Source: an uncultured Alphaproteobacteria bacterium
Lineage (GTDB): Bacteria > Pseudomonadota > Alphaproteobacteria > Puniceispirillales > Puniceispirillaceae
DNA length: 38,460 nt
Assembly (NCBI GenBank): GCA_937924895.1
Contig: CALEYP010000069.1
Location: 1-38,460, forward strand
Direction of reading: 5' to 3'
The stretch's first letter is position 1. Each line of letters begins with the position of its first letter. Under the pieces are notes generated by a model, which saw only the letters and a list, made by a program, of their open reading frames with translations, had not been told where the DNA came from and made no database searches. This document shows, in pieces, positions 1 to 8,349 of this stretch. Made by a program: the position numbers and the translations under genes.

Positions 1-137
1 ACGCCGCTGACAGCGAAAGCACAGCAGAGAAATTGTCTTACGACCTCTATTATATAAAGAATCTAGGCCTAACAATGGATTTACTTATCATTGTCAGAAC
101 GCTCAAAACCATATTATCAGGCTTTGGGTCCCGCTAA
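1..137 (+). CDS. C-terminal fragment of a polyprenyl-phosphate sugar-phosphate transferase
   Basis: The window opens inside this gene. Reading codons from base 3 gives about 44 residues ending in TAA at 135-137. The end reads KLSYDLYYIKNLGL, then TMDLLIIVRTLK and SGFGSR. This is the standard C-terminus of the WcaJ/PssY/ExoY-type bacterial sugar transferase family (Y-D-L-Y-Y-I-K-N, then a hydrophobic helix and a G-x-G-x-R end). These integral membrane enzymes load the first sugar-1-phosphate onto undecaprenyl phosphate and so start a polysaccharide or lipid-linked glycan. The sugar specificity lies upstream and cannot be read here. Its stop codon directly abuts the stop of the oppositely oriented oligosaccharyltransferase gene, so the two are convergent with no spacer. 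Confidence 0.85.
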   Translation, partial: AADSESTAEKLSYDLYYIKNLGLTMDLLIIVRTLKTILSGFGSR

Positions 138-2282
138 TTATTTCACCGCCAAGATACGCATATGAGGATAGTCATCATAGACAAGCTCGAAATAGCGGTC
201 ATCAATCTGCCCTAAATGGAACAGATTATGAAAACTACTATCAGCCAGTCTCTCATGCATGCTGAGGACACGTGTGCCGACGCCGTCAATATCCGCCAGA
301 TGTAACACCGTCACGGCTGCTTCATTATAGGGCTGACCAGCCACAACCGTGCCATCGCGCGCTTGTGTGATGGCATGCAATAAAGGCTGGCCCGCAATGG
401 TGCCTTGATTAAAATCAATTTCATTACCGTTACAATTCATTGAAGCCGTTTGGGAGGCACCGCAGGTTAGCTCTAAGTAATATAAGGTCGCCCCCTCTGA
501 CATGGCCTTAAGCGGCAAAGGCGCGCCAGCTTCAGTATCCCACAAGCCAAGCTCTGAAATAGACCCCATCCAACGCCCCATCTGTTCTGTTAGCACAAGA
601 TAGATAGGCGGCACCTCACGGCTTGGACCTGCCGCAAACGCTGCTTCAAGCTGATCCTTTGATTGGCTATTGGCCTCGATACCTGTCAGCCCCTCAGACG
701 CCAGATAGGTTAGCAAGGAGGCTGTCTCTTGCTGGCTTGGTGCCAGTAAGGCGCGCGCCACATAATGCGTCGCTGGGCTGGTTTGAATGCCGCCATCATG
801 AAGTGTGTTATAGCGATTAAACAACATCGAGGCATAGCCATAATCCCACCATGTTGCGACAACAGCGCCCTCTGGTAATTGACCATCCATAGCGGCAAAA
901 CCGCGCAACATTTCCTTGGGAAAAGTGGGGTTTGGCACATAGCGGCTCATAGGATGGAATTGTACAATCGCCCCCATCATGGCAAGCGCCGTTAAGCTGA
1001 TAATCGCCTCTTTATGATAGCGGATATTTTGTACAGCAGCCGGGGCATAAGTGATGGCGAGACGCACTAGTAAAAGCACAACAAAGCCGATACCGAACCA
1101 CAACATTGGCGCCGAATAAAACACCGCACGATTGCCAACCAAAAAATTGGCTAAAGCAAAAATGGTTGCAGGGCCATATATCACAGCCAAAACAGGGTAG
1201 CGCACCGCAAACAAAAACAGACCGATCACGCCAACAATCCCAAGCCATACAGCCCCTGTGATGTCCGTTAAAATCTGAGCGAATGGCACAACCCGCAACT
1301 CAGTAATCGTCTCAAATGTATTAGGGCAGAGGCGGCTGCCACGCACCGCAACATCATTTAAATAAGAGGAATCCGCGGAGACACCAAGCCCCTTAAAGGC
1401 AAGGCCTGATAGGAGGATAAAAATCCCACCCGTGATGAGGGGCCGATGCCAGTTGCGCGTGGCCATAAAGGACAACCACACAAGACCAATCGCAAAGGCC
1501 CATCCCATAAAGGCCTTTTCATACCACCAGAAAAATAATTGCAGCATAAGCGCCGCAAGAACAGACCATAAAATCGCTTTGCGGATATTGGGGGCGCGCG
1601 CCGCGAGGATGGTGAGGCCCAACACAGCATAGAAAAACCCTAGATTCAGAATATCTGTATCAATACGACCGATAGAGGTGCGCACAATAAAGCTATAGCT
1701 GAGCCCCGCCCCCACGGCTGCAATCGCACCTTCCAGCCAAAAGCCTGCGGCACCAAATGCCAGCACCACCCCAACAGCCATGGCAAAGGCTAATAGCGGC
1801 AATAATGCATTTGCTGTTGTCAAAAGTGACGCCGTAGAGCTATCCGGTGATAAGGCAGCGATCATCACAGACAGTAAAGGGAAATCCCGCAAAGCTGTTT
1901 GCGGCTCCTCAGTTGCGGCTTCATCTTGCAACGTCGGATAGAGCCGTTTTTTATTATAGTCACGCACATCCCCTGTCTCTTTTAATTGCCGCGCAAGCCC
2001 CACAAAAAAGCTCGCATCCGTGGTTGAGAATAAGGGTGTATCACCTAAATAAAACTGGTCAGGATTATCTTGCCAAACTTGATATTGGTGATTGCGGATT
2101 TGGAAATTAATGCCCGCCGCAATGAGAGTCACTAACATGGCGCATAGGATGAGCGCGCGGGACACAGGAACTCTCTCTAACACGCGATAACCTGTCAAAG
2201 CGCTATGCCATTGCGCTATTTTATCAAAGCGCTCATGCCATTTTTTGCCAATATCCCCAGAAGCCAGCTTTGATTTAAACAT
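138..2282 (-). CDS. STT3/PglB-type oligosaccharyltransferase
   Basis: A 714-residue membrane protein of the STT3 family, which transfers a glycan from a polyprenyl-diphosphate carrier to asparagine at the periplasmic face. The N-terminal ~430 residues hold about a dozen hydrophobic segments; the C-terminal ~280 residues are soluble. The diagnostic WWDYG motif is at residues 478-482. The first external-loop metal aspartate is D89 in STTDASFFVGLAR, which matches the PglB STNDGY region. The second acidic motif is D208/D210 in GRIDTDILN. An external-loop glutamate (TITEL) and an arginine (GNRAVFYSAP), equivalent to PglB loop-5 and R375 features, are also present. All expected catalytic elements are therefore intact. 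The length matches bacterial PglB (about 700-720). It overlaps the epimerase stop by 8 bases (ATGTTTAA), which suggests translational coupling. Whether the acceptor is a protein is inferred from the family. Confidence 0.9.
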   Translation of the reverse strand: MFKSKLASGDIGKKWHERFDKIAQWHSALTGYRVLERVPVSRALILCAMLVTLIAAGINFQIRNHQYQVWQDNPDQFYLGDTPLFSTTDASFFVGLARQLKETGDVRDYNKKRLYPTLQDEAATEEPQTALRDFPLLSVMIAALSPDSSTASLLTTANALLPLLAFAMAVGVVLAFGAAGFWLEGAIAAVGAGLSYSFIVRTSIGRIDTDILNLGFFYAVLGLTILAARAPNIRKAILWSVLAALMLQLFFWWYEKAFMGWAFAIGLVWLSFMATRNWHRPLITGGIFILLSGLAFKGLGVSADSSYLNDVAVRGSRLCPNTFETITELRVVPFAQILTDITGAVWLGIVGVIGLFLFAVRYPVLAVIYGPATIFALANFLVGNRAVFYSAPMLWFGIGFVVLLLVRLAITYAPAAVQNIRYHKEAIISLTALAMMGAIVQFHPMSRYVPNPTFPKEMLRGFAAMDGQLPEGAVVATWWDYGYASMLFNRYNTLHDGGIQTSPATHYVARALLAPSQQETASLLTYLASEGLTGIEANSQSKDQLEAAFAAGPSREVPPIYLVLTEQMGRWMGSISELGLWDTEAGAPLPLKAMSEGATLYYLELTCGASQTASMNCNGNEIDFNQGTIAGQPLLHAITQARDGTVVAGQPYNEAAVTVLHLADIDGVGTRVLSMHERLADSSFHNLFHLGQIDDRYFELVYDDYPHMRILAVK

Positions 2283-3282
2283 TGTAATACTCTCTGTACC
2301 AGGCGATGAAGCGAGCCACCCCCTCTTTCACGGGTGTGTTTGGCTTAAAGCCAACCCACTCATCAAGCCGAGATGTATCGGCATTCGTTGCTTTGACGTC
2401 ACCTGCCTGCATAGGCTGAAACTCTTTAATGGCCTCTATACCAAGCGCGTCTTCAACAGCAGTGACATAATCCATCAACGGTGTGGGCTGGCTATTACCA
2501 ATATTAAAAATACGATACGGCTTTGATGATAGGCCAGAATCTGGCTGGGTCGCATTAAAATCTGGTGCCGGTGCGGCTGGCTTATCAACCAAGCGCACAA
2601 TGCCCTCAACAATATCATCCACAAAGGTGAAATCTCGTATCATCTGACCATGATTAAATATCTGTATCGGCTCACCAGCCAAGATCGCTTTTGTAAAAAG
2701 GAACAGCGCCATATCAGGACGACCCCACGGGCCATAGACTGTGAAAAAACGCAGCCCTGTAGTTGGGAGCCCATATAAATTTGAATAGGAATGAGCCATC
2801 ATCTCATTGGCTTTTTTAGTCGCACCGTAGAGCGCCATGGTATGATCGGTTGATTGGGCCTCTGTGAAGGGCATTGCCTCATCCAGCCCATAAACGGATG
2901 ACGAGGAGGCATAAATCAGATGACCCACATCATGATGACGGCACCCTTCTAAAATATGAAGGAACCCTGTGACATTACTATCGACATAGCTGTGAGGATT
3001 TTCGATTGAGTAGCGCACACCTGCCTGTGCCGCAAGATTAATGACACACTCAAACGCCTCTGCCTGGAACAAGGCTTCCATGGCCCCGCGATCACTCAAA
3101 TCAATCTGATGAAATGCAAATTGATTGTCACTTTCAAGACGGGCAAGACGCGCTTTCTTCAACGCCACATCATAATAATCATTCAGATTATCAAGCCCAA
3201 TGACCACATGACCCGCTGCGAGAAGCCGCAATGATAGATGCATACCAATAAAGCCTGCAGCACCTGTAACCAGAATTTTCAT
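2275..3282 (-). CDS. UDP-glucuronate 4-epimerase-like NAD-dependent epimerase
   Basis: A 335-residue extended short-chain dehydrogenase. The N-terminus carries the NAD-binding TGAAGFIG (residues 6-13), followed by GLDNLNDYYD, which is typical of the UDP-glucuronate 4-epimerase (LspL/Cap1J) subgroup. The catalytic pieces are a serine stretch ASSSSVYG and YGATKKANE (the YxxxK pair). RFFTVYGPWGRPDMA is also characteristic of this subgroup. The probable reaction is UDP-GlcA to UDP-GalA in the cytoplasm, feeding glycan assembly. It is the first gene of a two-gene operon with the oligosaccharyltransferase; the 8-base overlap implies coupled expression. Other UDP-hexose 4-epimerase specificities cannot be excluded. 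Its upstream region (3283-3516) is AT-rich and is shared with the divergent gene at 3517. Confidence 0.88.
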   Translation of the reverse strand: MKILVTGAAGFIGMHLSLRLLAAGHVVIGLDNLNDYYDVALKKARLARLESDNQFAFHQIDLSDRGAMEALFQAEAFECVINLAAQAGVRYSIENPHSYVDSNVTGFLHILEGCRHHDVGHLIYASSSSVYGLDEAMPFTEAQSTDHTMALYGATKKANEMMAHSYSNLYGLPTTGLRFFTVYGPWGRPDMALFLFTKAILAGEPIQIFNHGQMIRDFTFVDDIVEGIVRLVDKPAAPAPDFNATQPDSGLSSKPYRIFNIGNSQPTPLMDYVTAVEDALGIEAIKEFQPMQAGDVKATNADTSRLDEWVGFKPNTPVKEGVARFIAWYREYYNV

Positions 3283-3470
3283 AGGACGTCCTCATGCGTG
3301 GAAATTATGGCGTGACCTGTGACGGTTATAACAGCTTTTCTAGCCCTTGCCTATGGGGTCAGGATGAACAGCCGGCTTTTAGATAAAAGGGGGAATTCAC
3401 ACAATATCTGGTGAAAATTTCTTGGATTTATCTAAATATTGTGTTCAATTAGTAAAAAATAATCTTCAAA

Positions 3471-3499
3471 ACCCAAGGTTCACCATGTGTCACTTGGGT
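3471..3499. other. Short inverted repeat in the leader before the gene at 3517
   Basis: The arms ACCCAAG (3471-3477) and CTTGGGT (3493-3499) are perfectly complementary, with a 15-base loop. The element sits 17 bases before the ATG at 3517 and has no T-tract on either side. It could be a leader hairpin or an operator, or it may be chance. The rest of 3283-3516 is AT-rich divergent promoter space in which I see no other clear element. Confidence 0.3.
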
Positions 3500-3516
3500 A
3501 GCAGGGAACACATCTG

Positions 3517-4617
3517 ATGGCCAACGGGGCGGCAAAACCACATATCGCTGAGTTTCAAGTGCTTGAAGCCCTTTATCAAGAGGCTGAATTAATGCGGCCT
3601 GTGACCATTTCATCCCGGCCTGTGACGAAGCGCGCACCGACAACACAAGCTGTCACAGAGCCCGCTGAAAGCGCCCTATCTGACGCCCTATCACTGTCAG
3701 ATGATTTGCCCGTTATGGTTCGCATCTCAGATTTATATGAAGAAGCCGAAGCTGAGCGGATTTTAGCCGATAAGTCACACACCGAAACAAGTGATGGTGA
3801 GGAGAGCGTGAACGTCGAAGAGGCACCGACTGAGAGCGCGCCTGATTTGTCTGATGAATTTGCTATCCCTGCCGCCTTTGATGCGCCAGCGCCGGCATCA
3901 GAACAAGAGATAGCGCCCTTGGAAGATGAGGTCACATCAGAAGATGAGGCCCTTATCGCCGCCCTTACCGATGAGAGCGACGGTGAAACCGATTTGGCGA
4001 TATCTGACACCTTAGATGCGATGACGAATGATTTAACGGCCGCCTTACCTGACATTAGTGATATGCCAGCCGCTCCTCATGAGGCAGTCCCAGCAGGTGA
4101 CAGTGATAATGACGTGATGATTGCGGCCCTGGCTGAAGATATCGCTGAGCCTAATCTTGATGACTCATCTATTAAGGGGGAGGAAGAGGCTATCGCATCA
4201 ATAGAAACAGCCGTGCCGTCACCTGAGGCACAGCCTATTGATGACGAGATATCAAAGCAGCTTGATGATGTTAGACAAGCGGTTGAGGCTGCTTCTGCGA
4301 CAATATCTGCGACTGAAGATCATGACTTTCCAGAGCGTGCGCCAGAAAATATGAGTGATGCCACTCAGGATGATGAGGCTATCCGCCTTCCAGAGGACGT
4401 TGCTGCGGCAAATGAGCAAGACACCAATGACGAGGAGGCATCACTTGTGGCAGGCCCGAAGCTCGCTGCTTTTATCGGTGAGACAGTCCGCGACGTCTTA
4501 GAAGACGAACTGCCATCTCTGGTTCGTGGCCTTGTTGATGAAGCCTTAAATGAGCGCCATGGCCGCTATGGTGGTTCCGCCCCGATTGGTTTACGCACCA
4601 AGTCAACACGTCACTAA
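3517..4617 (+). CDS. Long acidic protein with a PopZ/DUF2497-like C-terminal helix region
   Basis: 366 residues. The short N-terminal helix region (AEFQVLEALYQEAEL) is followed by about 280 residues of strongly acidic, alanine-rich, probably disordered sequence. The last ~50 residues contain DVLEDELPSLVRGLVDEALN. That block resembles the C-terminal region of PopZ/DUF2497 proteins, whose pattern is roughly WLDENLPxLVExLVxxEI. PopZ is an alphaproteobacterial polar scaffold built as N-helix, acidic linker and C-terminal oligomerisation helices, so the layout also fits. The usual N-terminal MEEILASIRRII block of DUF2497 is not obvious, so this is a tentative assignment; it may only be an unrelated coiled-coil scaffold. 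The start follows AGCAGGGA at a reasonable distance. Internal ATGs occur at codon 26 and further on. The antisense frames here are compositional shadows. Confidence 0.75.
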   Translation: MANGAAKPHIAEFQVLEALYQEAELMRPVTISSRPVTKRAPTTQAVTEPAESALSDALSLSDDLPVMVRISDLYEEAEAERILADKSHTETSDGEESVNVEEAPTESAPDLSDEFAIPAAFDAPAPASEQEIAPLEDEVTSEDEALIAALTDESDGETDLAISDTLDAMTNDLTAALPDISDMPAAPHEAVPAGDSDNDVMIAALAEDIAEPNLDDSSIKGEEEAIASIETAVPSPEAQPIDDEISKQLDDVRQAVEAASATISATEDHDFPERAPENMSDATQDDEAIRLPEDVAAANEQDTNDEEASLVAGPKLAAFIGETVRDVLEDELPSLVRGLVDEALNERHGRYGGSAPIGLRTKSTRH

Positions 4618-4659
4618 CACAAAACCTTACCAGTCTGCTATCGTCAGATGATGCAGGCG

Positions 4660-7095
4660 TTATTGCGCCCGCACCACTGATGTTCCTGTGCCAACAATCC
4701 GTTGCTTGGTCAGCTCTGTACAGCTTGGCGCACATGACGAATCTTGGGCATATTCTTCAACTGACATGGTAAACTCACCCAAAGTCCCATCCATCACTGA
4801 TGTGCCGGCAATCACAGACCCCACAGACATTGAGAGATGGCCTGCTAGATAGCTATCCGCATTGGCTGTGTCAGCCCTATCATAGATTGAAACAGACCCA
4901 ATCCGTACATCTTCAAGGCTCTCACCAACATCAAGGTACCCATTACCATTTTCATCATTCCCTGTATTGGTGGGGTGACCTTCATTGTCAGTGATAGGCT
5001 TCTTTAAGGCTCCTGCTGATAAATCTGTATTGATAAAGGCAAGGGCCGTGCCTGAATTAGAGCTTGTCACATAATTGGTAGAACCCAAAGTCACAGATGA
5101 TAAATAAACCGACCCTGTCACTTCAAAACTATCATAATTCACAACCGCACTATAGCCAGCCCGCGCTTTAAAGGCGGTATCACTATTTGAAATGGTAAAA
5201 CTGTCAGAGAATTTTGCACTACCGCTGTAACTTTCAGAGATTAAACCATCCATTGTGTCTGTGTTTCCTAACACAGGGCCTGTTTGCACCGTGGCCCAAA
5301 TAGCTTCGGCTTTCCCAGCCTGATAGTAGTCTAGCGGGTCGATGGCATCTTCGGCTGTGCGCTGTTCAACTTCTTTGATAAGCGCCAACAGACGAGAGCT
5401 ATCTTCTTCTTTGGCTTGCTCCTCAATCTCTACCTCAACAGGGGTGATAGTTGTCTCTGGTGTGCGCACAGTCACAAGCTCCGTCAGGACAGTTTCAGCC
5501 ACAGGCTCTTCTTTAACCTCTAATTGCAATGTTGGCACGACAAGTGTCGGCGCCTCGACCACTTCTTTCACTTCAACAGCGGGGGTATCTGTTGAGGGGG
5601 ATTCAGTCTTTACCTCATCAACTTTCGGCTCATCTAGCTCTGTTGCACCACCTGTTGCAAGAGCGCGCCGCTCAAAGCTGAATGATACCGTGTTTGCCGC
5701 ACCTTCATCATCTTTTGTCTCTGTATCCTGGAAGGAGGTAAAAAGTGGCTCATCTTTAAATTCTGCATTAATTTCTTCTGCATTATACAAAATATCAAAG
5801 AAGCTCAGCTTTACATCTTCTGTATCAACTTCAGGTGCGGCACGTGAGACGATGAGATTTGAAATATCCTCGATCTTAAATGTCTCTGTGAGTTTCACCT
5901 CTTCAAACGCAAAATTTGACAAGCCGTCATCAAAGGCTAAGGTCGGCGTTTCCGCTAGGGCGCTTCTTTCATCAAGCACCTGTGTCAGCTGTGTTGAGAT
6001 AGCATCAACAAATAGACCACCCTCATCTAGCCCTTCAATCTCTTCAAATTCGAGTGAGAATTCTTCACCTGCCAATGCGGCAAGGTCTCCTGCTTCAAAA
6101 CTCTCCAAATCATCAGTGGTTAATTCACCAGAGGCAATTTGCTCATCAATAATCACCTTCACCAAGGCTTCTGCCACGGCTTCTTGATCGCCGCCTGCCT
6201 CTGCAATGATCGCCGTGATTTCCTCTTCTGTGATATCGTCACCAGACGAGCCCGCCTCTCTGATTGCAACCTCAATCGGGTTGACCTCTTCAGCCGCTTC
6301 GGTTGGGGCATCCGCCTCATCAGTCGTAGCTGTCTCGGCCGGCGCTTCACCCTCACCCTCTTCTTCGGCAGTGGTAGCCTCAGCCTCGGCTAGCGTCGTC
6401 TCTTCCTCTTCAACCTCTACTTCTTGAATAAATTCATCAATCTCGGCTGCTGAAAACGGCTCTGGCTCTGAGTCGTCACCTGTATCTGCGACTGACACGC
6501 CCCAGCCTGGCTGGACCAAATCAATCGGCGCTGCTGTTGTTGTCTGCAGCTGCACCGCGCCAGATAGCAACACCAAATCAGATGCGCCTGTCTCACTGAC
6601 ACGCCCCACAACAGATGTCCCGCGGATAGACGCTGTCGCGTTTGGCAGTTTCAGTGTCATTGCGCCAGGCTTTAACTTAGACACTTTCCCTGAAATGAAT
6701 TTAAACGTGCCCTTCGTCACAGAGGCCGTGAGCGCCACATCATCTATCTTTGTGGGGTCAAATACAAATTCATCAAACACCAAGGTGGAATTTGGGCCAA
6801 TTGAAAACACCGTCTGGTCACGCAACAACACCTGAAGCGATGATTGGCCATCTGTTGAAATCTCATCATTCAGATAAATCGGCGCCCCAACCCCCACGAC
6901 ACGGCCCACCTGTTCGCCCTCTTCATTCGTATAAGAGATAGTGACAGGCGCCTTTGTCGCTGCAATCACACCGCTAATCGGTCTGCTTGGATCGGGAATG
7001 GTCGTCTGCGCTATCACAGGGGATGAGAGTGACATCATGCCAACAAGCATCACTGCCAAAAGCTGCTTTATCATTTTTCCGGCGCCTGTTCTCAT
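4660..7095 (-). CDS. Large secreted FecR-domain protein with acidic linker
   Basis: About 811 residues from the chosen start. The reading frame is open back to 7125, but the ATG at 7095 has GGGGAG just upstream and gives a clean signal peptide (MIKQLLAVMLVGMMSLSSPV then IAQ). A FecR domain covers roughly residues 45-185: GxxIYLNDEISTDGQSSLQV, then SIGPNSTLVFDEF, then SIRGTSVVGRV. About 350 very Glu/Ala/Thr-rich residues follow. The last ~200 residues are beta-rich and contain a textbook EF-hand loop, DENGNGYLDVGE, plus two nearby cysteines (SSCAPSCTE). There is no C-terminal membrane anchor and no sigma factor beside it, so this is the free-standing secreted FecR type, not a FecI partner. It is probably periplasmic or surface-located. 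The function is unknown. Confidence 0.82.
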   Translation of the reverse strand: MRTGAGKMIKQLLAVMLVGMMSLSSPVIAQTTIPDPSRPISGVIAATKAPVTISYTNEEGEQVGRVVGVGAPIYLNDEISTDGQSSLQVLLRDQTVFSIGPNSTLVFDEFVFDPTKIDDVALTASVTKGTFKFISGKVSKLKPGAMTLKLPNATASIRGTSVVGRVSETGASDLVLLSGAVQLQTTTAAPIDLVQPGWGVSVADTGDDSEPEPFSAAEIDEFIQEVEVEEEETTLAEAEATTAEEEGEGEAPAETATTDEADAPTEAAEEVNPIEVAIREAGSSGDDITEEEITAIIAEAGGDQEAVAEALVKVIIDEQIASGELTTDDLESFEAGDLAALAGEEFSLEFEEIEGLDEGGLFVDAISTQLTQVLDERSALAETPTLAFDDGLSNFAFEEVKLTETFKIEDISNLIVSRAAPEVDTEDVKLSFFDILYNAEEINAEFKDEPLFTSFQDTETKDDEGAANTVSFSFERRALATGGATELDEPKVDEVKTESPSTDTPAVEVKEVVEAPTLVVPTLQLEVKEEPVAETVLTELVTVRTPETTITPVEVEIEEQAKEEDSSRLLALIKEVEQRTAEDAIDPLDYYQAGKAEAIWATVQTGPVLGNTDTMDGLISESYSGSAKFSDSFTISNSDTAFKARAGYSAVVNYDSFEVTGSVYLSSVTLGSTNYVTSSNSGTALAFINTDLSAGALKKPITDNEGHPTNTGNDENGNGYLDVGESLEDVRIGSVSIYDRADTANADSYLAGHLSMSVGSVIAGTSVMDGTLGEFTMSVEEYAQDSSCAPSCTELTKQRIVGTGTSVVRAQ

Positions 7096-7240
7096 CACAT
7101 GCTCCCCTATCCAAACTGACCACACTTCAAGGTATGTGGCCTGAAAATAACAGTGATCTCTAATATAAAGCTAGCACATTTGCATCATCCGCGTTCACAT
7201 TCTAGTGATGCGTAAGGATGAGATGGCGAAACAAACCCGA

Positions 7241-7274
7241 TAAAAAAGGCATGAGAAAGAGATTTCATGCCTTT
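7241..7274 (-). terminator. Intrinsic terminator downstream of trxB
   Basis: A perfect 10-bp stem, AAAGGCATGA (7245-7254) with TCATGCCTTT (7265-7274), encloses a 10-base loop. Read on the minus strand it is followed by six Ts. It sits 26 bases beyond the trxB stop and before the FecR gene, so it should separate the two minus-strand units. Confidence 0.8.
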
Positions 7275-7299
7275 CATAACCATCATTTTTTGACGGAAT

Positions 7300-8244
7300 T
7301 TAGTCTTCGAGATGCCCCAGATAGCGTTCGGCATCAAGGGCTGCCATACATCCCATACCAGCCGCTGTTACAGCTTGACGATAGATTTTATCGACGCAGT
7401 CACCAGCGGCAAACACACCTTCAACAGAGGTCAGGGTGGTGCCAGTTGTCACTGAAATATACCCCTCATCATCAAGGGTAATCGCCCCTTTGAATGGGGC
7501 TGTAGCAGGGTCGTGACCGATCGCGACAAACAGACCATCTGCCTTAATCACCTCATCTGCCTCGCCTGTGGTTGAGGCCAAACGGACAGATGTCACACCG
7601 CTATCATCACCAAGCACTTCATCTACGGTGCGATTCCAAGCCACAGTTATTTTAGGATGTTTGAGTAATCTGTCTTGCATAATCTGCTCAGCGCGCAAGC
7701 TATCACGGCGATGCACCAAAGTGACCGACGAGCAAATATTTGCCAAATAGAGTGCTTCTTCAACGGCCGTATTCCCGCCGCCAACAACAACCACATCCTT
7801 ATCACGGAAGAAGAATCCATCACATGTGGCACAGGCTGAAACACCGCGCCCATTAAAAGCTTGCTCTGATTCTAGGCCTAACCATTTGGCCTGCGCGCCT
7901 GTGGCGATAATAACAGCATCAGCCGTGACCGTCTTGCCGCCATCGGTGTGAAGCGTGAAGGGGCGCTTGGTAAAATCAACTTATGTGATGATATCATATT
8001 CGATGTGGGTGCCGACATTGATGGCTTGCGCTTCCATTTGCTGCATCAGCCAGGGGCCTTGCACGGCTTCGGCAAAGCCTGGATAATTCTCTACATCTGT
8101 TGTGATGGTCAGCTGTCCACCTGGTTGCAGACCTGTATAAATCACCGGTGACATATTGGCTCTGGCGGCATAGATAGCTGCGGTGTAACCTGCGGCACCT
8201 GCGCCAATAATAACAATTTTGTGATGTGTGTCTGACATTGACAA
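7300..8244 (-). pseudogene. trxB: Thioredoxin reductase gene with one in-frame stop codon
   Basis: Read straight through in one frame this is a complete 314-codon thioredoxin reductase, the usual TrxB length. It has FAD-binding GAGAAGYTAAIYAAR near the N-terminus and GGQLTITTDVENYPGF. The redox pair is SACATCDGFF, the NADPH-binding site is VVGGGNTAVEEALYLAN, and the C-terminus is RQAVTAAGMGCMAALDAERYL. Codon 88 (minus strand, 7983-7981) is TAA, between EYDIIT and VDFTKRPF, where relatives have a charged or polar residue. No frameshift is present and both halves are well preserved. The downstream piece has no ATG start before GTG at 7794, which lies after the CATC site, so re-initiation would not yield a working enzyme. 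Possible causes are a recent nonsense mutation, stop readthrough, or a sequencing or assembly error. A terminator follows at 7241-7274. Confidence 0.93.
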
Positions 8245-8349
8245 ACCTATGGATAGTCGTACTTACTAATCGAAATTCTGGAAAACAAGCCATGCCTGTT
8301 AGCCCCATCATCAGGTCATTCTCCTAGATGTCAAGGACGTTTCCACCAA

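Noticed and set aside
3576..4055. A 159-codon serine/alanine-rich frame on the minus strand
   Set aside because: It is antisense to the acidic region of the gene at 3517, with the same compositional cause and no family features.
5342..6187. A 281-codon serine-rich frame on the plus strand
   Set aside because: It is antisense to the Glu/Ala-rich linker of the FecR protein; acidic codons read backwards give serine runs.
7300..7794. A separate 164-residue oxidoreductase gene starting at GTG
   Set aside because: It is the downstream part of trxB in the same frame as the upstream piece. Conserved TrxB sequence, including the CATC site, continues unbroken between the TAA and this GTG, so the GTG is not a natural gene start.
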